Assembly (NCBI GenBank): GCA_964036275.1
Contig: OZ038438.1
Span: 5,958,978-6,022,977 of the forward strand
Direction: 5' to 3'
From: Litoditis marina
Taxonomy: Eukaryota; Nematoda; Chromadorea; Rhabditida; Rhabditidae
DNA length: 64,000 nt
The number at the start of each line of letters is the position of its first letter. The first letter of the stretch is position 1. The translations under genes and the position numbers were made by a program. The notes beneath the pieces are model-generated. The model had not been told where the DNA came from. It did not search any database and saw only the letters and a list, made by a program, of their open reading frames with translations. This document shows, in pieces, positions 54,964-64,000 of the stretch.

Positions 54964-55283
54964 TTAAAATGCCAATTGTGGGCGCCATTATTTCCCAACG
55001 ATACTCCGTTCGTAATATATGTTCGAATTTGGCGCAATTTTCGGATTTGAATTTTCATTTATTTCTGATTTTCCAAAATTTTTAAATTTTATATCTTAAA
55101 TTTTAATAATCTCGTTCACCTTTTCATATGCTGATTCCGTTTCCTATCACTCTATTGTACATGATTGCCCAGTTTCTCGAAGTATTATAACGAACATTAA
55201 ATCACCCTTTTTAACAATATAGAGGAATTTTTAGTTTTTGCATTATAAACATATAATCAATGCTTATTACTCAGACAAACTAG

Positions 55284-55380
55284 CGGTCGTTCCGCGGACG
55301 TTCGTATTTCGTTCCGCGGAACAGCCGCAACCTATTTTCTGCCAAAAGTTTAGCTTGCGGTTCCGCGGAGCACCCGCACG
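55284..55380. promoter_or_regulatory. Three TTCCGCGGA palindromes upstream of npp-12
   Basis: GTTCCGCGGA occurs at about 55289, 55314 and 55360, in an otherwise AT-rich stretch 200-290 bp before the npp-12 start. The core is self-complementary. It could be a transcription-factor site or the remnant of a GC-rich element; position is the only argument for a promoter role. Confidence 0.35.
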
Positions 55381-55574
55381 AATGTCTGTATATAAGCAAA
55401 ATCTTAGTTTACATACATCTCACTTCATGGCAATTTTTCAATTACGCCCCGCTGTCAAGAAAGGTCAGCTGAATTTTTCTGTGAAATGCGTTAACTATAT
55501 CCTCACTTTTCCTATGTATTCAGCAATGTTTGTATACTAGTTGTAACATAATTTTTCCAGAAGCGAAGAGCACA

Positions 55575-58442
55575 ATGGCGGTATCTGGGAGGTTATTCAC
55601 CTCCTGTATGCTGTTGAGTATGCTCATGGCTTTTTCGCAAGTTGGGGCTTATCGGCTGAATGTTCCACGTGTTCTACTGCCGTATCATCCGACTATTCCA
55701 GTCAAATTTGAGTTAGCAGTTGGTCAGCCTACCGGAGGCTGTTTTCATTGGTTAGTTTTCACTCACAGCCAAGATGTTTTTTTCTCATGATGTGAAAATT
55801 TACGTATTTAAATTTCTTTTGAAGAATGTTCGCACCTTACAGCTTACTGCTGTGTGTTTCATTCTGACAATAGCTGTTTTTCATCTATTGAATAGCGTAT
55901 GCCTACCAGCGAATAAAATTCTAGGAGGTCTACTAGGCCGGATGTAGTGGTCGTTTCTCCTTCTGGTGTGCGTCCAGGAGCTTGTTCTGATCATGCCGAG
56001 ATCCGCGCTGTTGCTAAGGGTGCCGCCGGAGAGCTCACTGCCGTCATTTTTGCAGAGGACAAAGGTTTGTATGTTTGACAATAATATTTATTGTCTTAAA
56101 CCCTTGAAGTTGTTCGAATAGCAAGAAAAGTTAAAAAAAAACTCTTTTTTCTAATAATATCCAAAACATTCACCTACTTTCGATGCAAATGATGTTCTTT
56201 CACGTATTTGAAACGGAAATGGATTCATGCTGTACGATAGTCGCACTTTACTGGGACATGTAGTAAGCGTTTGTGATCTGCATGGTATTTATCACTGTTT
56301 TTCGGGTTGATCGTGATAGTTTTGAATTGAATATGTATTTGCTATTTCAGTGTCAGGGACGATGCTCAGTTGTGGAGTGAGCGTTGATCATATAGCAGAA
56401 ATTCATATTTATTCGACAACGAAAGTTCTTTTCGTGGATGCAGCCCCTGTGCGCATGATCGTTCAGGCTTTCAATAAAGAAGGTATTTATTTTATCATTT
56501 TCAGTAGTTTCTCTTATTCTTTTTAGGTTTTTCTGTTGTTATTGGTTGTTTTAAACAATATTTATGAGGGTAGCTAAAATTTCATGCATGCGCATAACTG
56601 AACTATAAGGGTTGAATAAACCGGCTCAGTCTCATCATTCTCTGATAATTACTAATTTGATAAAGTGTTATCTGACCCATCTTTCGCATAGGCTTTAGGC
56701 TACATTAGATTCGACATTGTTGCTTCTCCCAAAACACCTACCACAACAACTCGCCTGCGGTGGGCAAGGTTGACAGATAATGAGTGTTAGCGATTTTCAC
56801 ATGTTCCTTAATTGTACGGTAAACAATATCAGTAGTATTTTAGGTGATTCTTTCTCTACTATGAGTGCCATTCCTATGGACTGGGAGCTATCTCACACTG
56901 AAAATGATCGTCCTCTCCGCATCGTTCCGTTCGAGCAGTCTACTTATGAAGCACCTCCAGAAATTGTCGCTCTCGAGAAGCTGAAGCGAAAAGGTATTAG
57001 CCGAACTATCATCCTTATTACTATTCAATACTATTAAATAACGTACAATATGTAAATAATTTCTCGTTTCTAGGTTTTGTTGTCCTGGTTGAGGGCATGA
57101 TAACTGGTTCAGCCACCCTCTCCGCGAAGTTCAATGATCCTTACCTGGAAGTGAGTGATGGAAAGGTTTTCCGATTGATAATATCAATTCTACCTTTTTG
57201 TCAATTCTGTCTTCTCGATATTTCGCTCAGTTCTTAAATGAAAATCACCACAGGCGCATGAGTGGGCAATGAATTTTCATTGCTGTATTGGCGATCCATT
57301 GATATACAGCCCTAGAGGCAAATTAGTTCGCTTGTTCACTTGTTCGCTTGTTGATCGCACATTATTTGTTTGTAGTCTATCTCCGCACATAGCATCGACC
57401 TCACTGTGGTTGCCAATCTGTTGCTCATTCCCGCCCATGATCTCTACGTGCCGATTCACTCTGTCGTTCCCTTTGAGGTTCTTATTGTGAAGCAGCACAG
57501 CACGGAAAGTAAGTTCCTCATCGATGTGATCTTTCTAAAACTTTTTTTTCCTTCCAGGCTCCACCAAAGCGTTTGTAGATTCAGAGGGAAAGTGCTTCAT
57601 TTCTCATACATATTATTCTTGCGAAGTTTCATGACACCTGAGCATTTTTGTAGTTTTTGAAAGTGGGAGGTGTTTCAACAGAAAGGTGATATTTTCCGAG
57701 CAACCGAATTCAATGTTTGGTGTCTATTTTCTACATTCGATTGTACTCTATTGTCTCATTTTAGGTGTGGCTATGCCCAGCACATTGTACTACTTGCAAG
57801 TAGATTCTACCTCCATTTGCTCACTCGATGCTACAACTTCTTCTATTTATGCTCTGAGTCGTGGTCGCACGGATGTTCATCTTCTCAGCCACAGTAAGAT
57901 AACATTGCTCGTCGTGATTTTTCACTGATTATACCGTTCTGCTTACAAGGCATATACTTTGGCAGCCTAGGCCAACTAGGAAGAGAAATTGAAATATTCT
58001 TTTCACTTTTTCTACAGTGGAAGTTTGTCCCTTCTGTTGTTCATATTTTTAAAGAACGTACTTTACGTACTTTTTAAAGAATGAACGTAAGAACGTATTC
58101 GTAGTTCATTAATTTGGATCACTGTTTTGCGGATGCGAGTTCATACAGTAATACTTAGTATAGAAAGCAATTGAAGATTATCTTTCATGAATTGAGTCTA
58201 TGCTTATTGTGTTCACAATATGTGTTTGCTAGTTTTTCTGGTACCATTATTCCTGTTTTTCAGATTTGGATGTGAAAACAAAGACTGGTGTTCGACCTCC
58301 TTCTACGGCGGTGCATGTCGTTGATCCAGAAACGCTGCAATGGGGTGTCAGCGGAGACAATTGGTTCTTGGAAGTAGGCAGAGAGTACACTTTGCGGGTG
58401 TCTCTGCTCGATCCCCACGACAATATTATGTTCATTGGAGAC
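55575..58442 (+). CDS. npp-12: Nuclear pore membrane glycoprotein 210 (gp210/NUP210), truncated copy 1
   Basis: NUP210 is the large single-pass membrane protein of the nuclear pore, with most of its mass in the lumen. Exons: 55575-55750, 55925-56064, 56351-56482, 56844-56993, 57074-57150, 57376-57508, 57558-57625, a possible 16-base exon 57654-57669, 57765-57893 and 58264-58442. About 410 residues are encoded: a signal peptide (MAVSGRLFTSCMLLSMLMAF), then LNVPRVLLPYHPTIPVKFEL, GCFHWRSTRPDVVVVSPSG and IFAEDK, which follow the NUP210 N-terminus closely. The full protein is about 1,900 residues. A TTTTTCCAG acceptor ends at 55560, 14 bases before ATG. After the last exon the intron meets the duplication joint at 58481/58482, so this copy lacks most of the protein and its membrane anchor. 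Confidence 0.88.
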
Positions 58443-59860
58443 GTGGGTTATATAGTTCTTTCTCATATTCCTTATACTTTGTGTACAACTTGATAACTAG
58501 TCATTGAAGACGTGATATGAATGTACATATATTAAAGCTTGCATAAAACGAATGAGAACAGGTTCACAATAGTTTTTGAGGACAGACGACGTGCAAAGAA
58601 AAACAGAGTTTGAGAGAGGGACCTCTTTCTAGCCGGAACGTATCATAAAAGATACTTTTTTGTTACAATTCGCTGCAGTGACCTGGTATATGTCATGAAC
58701 CTGTGCTTATCCGTTTATTCGAGAGGTGAACAACTGATTATGCTTCCAATTCTGTGGAAATCGAGAGAAAGTGTTTTCTGAAGTTGTGATGCAAATCGAG
58801 AAGATGCATGGGTGAAATGTGTTTATTAGAATTTTGGCAGAAATGTCTATGTGTTCACTAGCAAGCAGCAACTCGAAGTTCCTCCGATTACTGTAGAAGG
58901 TAACGAATGGGTGAAATAGGGTATAACGGGGAGGTCTGCACGAGGAATTTGATGCTCGCCGGTGTTTACATTCCAGTCAAAATATAAACAGGTTGCTGTA
59001 CCAGTTTCAAAGCGAAGCTAAATCTTCTCAAAACTCTCTATGGAATAACAACAGCATTGATTTGAAATTTTTTCGAATATTAAAAAAAGCGAAAAGTTTC
59101 CCTGACAAAATCTATAATTTTTCCTTCTGCACGTAACTATTATCTCTATACGAACTATGCACGTAGTTTGTAATTCATTGTTAATTTTTATGATATTGCA
59201 TGATAAAGACATTCTTCTTCTTTTTTTTCTTTTTTCTATAGCGGATGGCGGAATTTGTTGCCTCTATTGTGCGATGTAGTTTGTTGTTTGAACCCAATGG
59301 GCGGGGCTTCAGGGCCAAAACGGGGACCTACTATTTACAATAGTGGCTGTCAAACTAATCCCCGACTATTCAAAGAATACGAACGAGTAAAGAAATAAAG
59401 TTTTTTCGATAATAATATCAATTTACTGAACTTATTATCGTTTTAACTTGGAAATTGCACTTCGATACTCCACGACAGCAACTGAAATTAGATTTAGGAA
59501 TATGCACAATTTGCGCAACTTTCTTGAAAGGGTCAAACTATTTTTAAACTAAAAACCGCTTCAGACTGACTGTGTCTTTGTTCATATATCATGTCCAGCT
59601 GTGCGCTATGAGAAAACAATAGTTCCAAATGTATGAGTCCTTATTCTTCAAGAATCTTTATGGAAACCCTTCTTTTGGGCCAGCAAGTAGTTGTGAAACG
59701 GTTTGAAACTTCAACATGTGTGTTGGAACCTGAAACTTTTGGAGTTCAATTTTTGGCTCACAACTTCAAAATGTTTTAATCAAACTTTTCGCTCCACAAT
59801 TCACGTAAAACTTTCATCTAACTATAGATATGTAATACAGTGTTTCAACACTCTTCGTGC

Positions 59861-60524
59861 CAGTTTCATCACTTGAAATACTGTGTATTCCAAAAGCTTG
59901 TGAGCCACAGAGCTTTGAAAGAGTTTGGTAAGAAACCGAACCCCTTGCGCACTCAAACCAACAGGAAATCGAACCGAACTCGGGAAAATTGTGTTGGTAA
60001 GTATAGTATAAGCATTACCATGTTACCGACGAAGTGAAGTACAAACAGCTATAGTATAGATCTCATTTGTTTGAGATTGCAAATAAAAGTTCAATATGGG
60101 TAGCTTTAATAAAACAATACTGTCTAGGTTGCTAAAAACTCAGAAAGTGCCATATTGATGCAATATTTTTTTACGTTCACGCACATGATTTGGTAACCAA
60201 TGCCAATGAAAACTTGTCACCACTGAACATTTTCTTCTGGATGTGATACTGTGGACTGGTTCGAAGACTTGGCTTGATACGGTGTAAATTCACAGTATTT
60301 TGTCTTCATGACCAGTTCGATAGTAACTGTATACCACTGAACTAGTTATCGAAAAATCAGCAATTCAGCTATTCTCGCTCAGAATACTCTCGCATACTAG
60401 ATGATGGGGTGAACAAGCACATTTATATAATTATGTTTATTATCTATTTTTCAGGTGTCAACCAGAGAGAAGTTCTGCAGAAACTCATCGATTTGTATAA
60501 AAGCGGTGGAGCAGCCAGTTGAGC
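59861..60524 (+). CDS. Candidate 3' end of a small unrecognised gene (copy 2)
   Basis: Exact counterpart of 52557-53220, with exons 59861-59995 and 60453-60524. The same reservations about the reading frame apply. Any further 5' exons lying left of 51178 would be missing for this copy. Confidence 0.3.
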
Positions 60525-62232
60525 ATATTATAGATGAATGCGGCTTAATAAATTGTTCTCTTATTCTGGAAAGCCTTGCATTTTCTTCACTGAAATAGTA
60601 ACAGAAGAGTGAAAAATTACAGCATTTTCATGCACACATGGGGAAATGTGAAGTTGCGGGCTGAGGAAGCAGTTATGGTGAAGGAACACATCCATAGGAA
60701 CTTCTAGCCGACAGTTAAGACACTGGTAGAACGGTAGTAATAGTTAAACTGTGGTGATATGGTCGTAACGTCCCGCGATTCAGTAGTAAACTTCTGGTAA
60801 CGTTGAATGACGATTACTACCAGTAAATCGGTTATATATCTCAAGTAACTTCAAAACTGAACTAGATATCTAATACCAGATGTGATACCTATACTAGATT
60901 CATGAAAAAGTAGGGAACCAACAATTGTGTGATTTGTACGAGCTACTCAAGGACGGTATAACTTCTAGGGACACTGCAACAAAAAGGGAAAAATATAGAG
61001 AGGATTATTATGAAGTAAGTGGTGATGCCACAAAAACGGAAAAATATGTTCTCAACTAGTTCACGGCTAGCGATACTGCAGTAACACTACCAGTAAAACG
61101 GTGGTAGTACGGTGTCGCTACTGTAGTAGAACGCCGGTTTTATCTTTACAGTGTCGCTCCAACCCGCTTTGAAAAAGCGCTAGCCGTTTCCGGGATGTAA
61201 CGTTGAACAGAGCAAAGAAAAAAATAGACTTTACTGATCAAACGACAAAATAATATCGAACGACACAATGGAAGAGGGCCGAAATGGTCAATGAAGGGTA
61301 CAAGTTTCGAGGAAGGCGTTTTGAAGTCGAACTGGAAACTCGACGAAAAAACTCGAAAATTAGACTTGAAAATTCGAAATTTCCCAAAAGTCGAAAACTG
61401 GTTAATTCTCGAAACTCGGAAACTCGAAATTTTAAACCCGATTAACAAGACTAATGAGTAGAGCAATGATAACTGAGGCGAACTACCAAAAAAAACCGAG
61501 TTTCTCACAAACAAAGGGAGACTCCATTTGATTTTGTGTACGGAGGTTGATTGTATTTGGAAAACATTCATTATCGAAGCTCCGCATATATTAACATTGC
61601 ATAGTGATGGAAATTTATCCGATTCTTTCAACTTTTTTGTAAATAATCATAAAATGTTTTGTATCCGGTGCGTAATGTAGTTTGTTGTTTGCACCCAGTG
61701 GGCGGGCCGCCTTTGATTTACAACGCCTTTCATTTACCCGAGCTCACTCGCGCTACTCCTTCCTGTGAGAATTGTCGCACCTAAAAACGGGGATCATTCA
61801 TTATTATATGAGTGTAGATTAAGCCTGCATTCTATCTTGCATTTCCGGTTTGTAAATGCGCGAATTTTGCTGAACACCTGTAGTTTTAATCGTAAAATGT
61901 CATGAATAGGACAATATACCAGGAAGAAAAGGGAGTCCGCTATTTTAGGGCGTAAGGACTTTACAGAGGCAATGCCTTCATTCATTATGAGATACCCAGG
62001 AAGGACCAGACTTGTAATTGTTATCCTATTAGGAATTCAAATAAGCCAGACTCTTGCTACTTTATGCGTAGTTTGTGTGGGGTAGAGGTGAGAAACCGTG
62101 CATGTTTTTCAGAGTACGGCACTATTTATATGTGCATTCAAAACTATACTAATTCTTTTATTTGACATAAACTCGGTTTGGCTTCTATTACAATGAATGG
62201 CATGATATGCATATGTAGAAATGATGATATCA

Positions 62233-62267
<35 letters not shown>

Positions 62268-62878
62268 TTAAAATGCCAATTGTGGGCGCCATTATTTCCC
62301 AACGATACTCCGTTCGTAATATATGTTCGAATTTGGCGCAATTTTCGGATTTGAATTTTCATTTATTTCTGATTTTCCAAAATTTTTAAATTTTATATCT
62401 TAAATTTTAATAATCTCGTTCACCTTTTCATATGCTGATTCCGTTTCCTATCACTCTATTGTACATGATTGCCCAGTTTCTCGAAGTATTATAACGAACA
62501 TTAAATCACCCTTTTTAACAATATAGAGGAATTTTTAGTTTTTGCATTATAAACATATAATCAATGCTTATTACTCAGACAAACTAGCGGTCGTTCCGCG
62601 GACGTTCGTATTTCGTTCCGCGGAACAGCCGCAACCTATTTTCTGCCAAAAGTTTAGCTTGCGGTTCCGCGGAGCACCCGCACGAATGTCTGTATATAAG
62701 CAAAATCTTAGTTTACATACATCTCACTTCATGGCAATTTTTCAATTACGCCCCGCTGTCAAGAAAGGTCAGCTGAATTTTTCTGTGAAATGCGTTAACT
62801 ATATCCTCACTTTTCCTATGTATTCAGCAATGTTTGTATACTAGTTGTAACATAATTTTTCCAGAAGCGAAGAGCACA

Positions 62879-63785
62879 ATGGCGGTATCTGGGAGGTTAT
62901 TCACCTCCTGTATGCTGTTGAGTATGCTCATGGCTTTTTCGCAAGTTGGGGCTTATCGGCTGAATGTTCCACGTGTTCTACTGCCGTATCATCCGACTAT
63001 TCCAGTCAAATTTGAGTTAGCAGTTGGTCAGCCTACCGGAGGCTGTTTTCATTGGTTAGTTTTCACTCACAGCCAAGATGTTTTTTTCTCATGATGTGAA
63101 AATTTACGTATTTAAATTTCTTTTGAAGAATGTTCGCACCTTACAGCTTACTGCTGTGTGTTTCATTCTGACAATAGCTGTTTTTCATCTATTGAATAGC
63201 GTATGCCTACCAGCGAATAAAATTCTAGGAGGTCTACTAGGCCGGATGTAGTGGTCGTTTCTCCTTCTGGTGTGCGTCCAGGAGCTTGTTCTGATCATGC
63301 CGAGATCCGCGCTGTTGCTAAGGGTGCCGCCGGAGAGCTCACTGCCGTCATTTTTGCAGAGGACAAAGGTTTGTATGTTTGACAATAATATTTATTGTCT
63401 TAAACCCTTGAAGTTGTCCGAATAGCAAGAAAAGTTAAAAAAAACTCTTTTTTCTAATAATATCCAAAACATTCACCTACTTTCGATGCAAATGATGTTC
63501 TTTCACGTATTTGAAACGGAAATGGATTCATGCTGTACGATAGTCGCACTTTACTGGGACATGTAGTAAGCGTTTGTGATCTGCATGGTATTTATCACTG
63601 TTTTTCGGGTTGATCGTGATAGTTTTGAATTGAATATGTATTTGCTATTTCAGTGTCAGGGACGATGCTCAGTTGTGGAGTGAGCGTTGATCATATAGCA
63701 GAAATTCATATTTATTCGACAACGAAAGTTCTTTTCGTGGATGCAGCCCCTGTGCGCATGATCGTTCAGGCTTTCAATAAAGAAG
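62879..63785 (+). CDS. npp-12: NUP210/gp210, copy 2 (first three exons; continues beyond the window)
   Basis: Exons 62879-63054, 63229-63368 and 63654-63785 are the counterparts of exons 1 to 3 of copy 1 and encode the same residues. The trans-splice-type acceptor, the TTCCGCGGA cluster and the rest of the upstream region are duplicated too, so this copy has its own promoter region. It is the one that can continue into the full gene, if the remaining exons follow to the right. Confidence 0.85.
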
Positions 63786-64000
63786 GTATTTATTTTATCA
63801 TTTTCAGTAGTTTCTCTTATTCTTTTTAGGTTTTTCTGTTGTTATTGGTTGTTTTAAACAATATTTATGAGGGTAGCTAAAATTTCATGCATGCGCATAA
63901 CTGAACTATAAGGGTTGAATAAACCGGCTCAGTCTCATCATTCTCTGATAATTACTAATTTGATAAAGTGTTATCTGACCCATCTTTCGCATAGGCTTTA

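Larger units (their letters stand above)
51178..58481. repeat. 7,304-bp tandem duplication, copy 1
   Basis: The sequence from 51178 onward (TGTACAACTTGATAACTAGT) recurs from 58482, giving a unit of 7,304 bp. Copy 1 covers the small candidate gene, a foldback tip relic, a decayed hAT MITE, the npp-12 promoter region and npp-12 exons 1 to about 10. Confidence 0.98.
58482..64000. repeat. Tandem duplication, copy 2 (runs off the window)
   Basis: This repeats 51178 to about 56697 in the same orientation. In the stretches I compared I found only two differences, 20-odd bases apart: T at 56114 against C at 63418, and a run of nine A against eight a few bases later. After that the offset is 7,303. 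Confidence 0.97.

Overview
The window is nuclear DNA of a nematode, most likely a clade V (rhabditid or strongylid) species. It is AT-rich. Genes are cut into many short exons whose introns end in TTTCAG or TTTTAG. Several start codons lie 1 to 14 bases after a 3' splice site, as expected for spliced-leader trans-splicing. Two genes sit about 200 bp apart head-to-tail like a nematode operon. As far as I recall, the C. elegans relatives of UBR4, rpl-4, ubxn-1 and npp-12 all lie on chromosome I, so this looks like a piece of the matching chromosome. I ran no database search; identities come from reading the translations.

Layout. 1-18926, minus strand: N-terminal part (about 1,850 codons, continuing off the left edge) of the giant E3 ligase UBR4, with its UBR box at 2561-2819 and introns full of MITE-like and palindromic elements. 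19757-21460, plus: complete ribosomal protein rpl-4, divergent from UBR4. 21782-22726 (possibly to about 24.7 kb), minus: a LysM-domain LYSMD1/2-like gene. 24012-27527, plus: a 272-residue zinc-finger protein I cannot name. 27734-31236, plus: complete ubxn-1 (UBA, C2H2, UBX), probably in one operon with the zinc-finger gene. 31.7-33.6 kb: a 95-bp satellite. 34524-37068, plus: an RBR-type ubiquitin ligase fragment with RING1 and IBR but no RING2. 37.1-42.3 kb: gene-poor, with a CRE-motif satellite and a 727-bp foldback element. 42332-49766, plus: complete PSKH1-like protein kinase. 51178-64000: a 7,304-bp tandem duplication of the 5' part of the nuclear-pore gene npp-12/NUP210 and its upstream region; copy 1 is cut off after about ten exons and copy 2 runs off the right edge.

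Four of the genes (UBR4, UBXN1-like, the RBR protein and perhaps the zinc-finger protein) touch ubiquitin biology, but apart from the zinc-finger/ubxn-1 pair nothing shows that they act together.

The most interesting observations are the near-identical npp-12 duplication, introns in which the splice site itself has been tandemly amplified (seven 5' splice sites in ubxn-1, several 3' splice-site-like units in rpl-4), a hAT-type MITE with perfect ends and an 8-bp target duplication whose body is a CGAGTTTT minisatellite, the RING2-less RBR gene, and the satellites.
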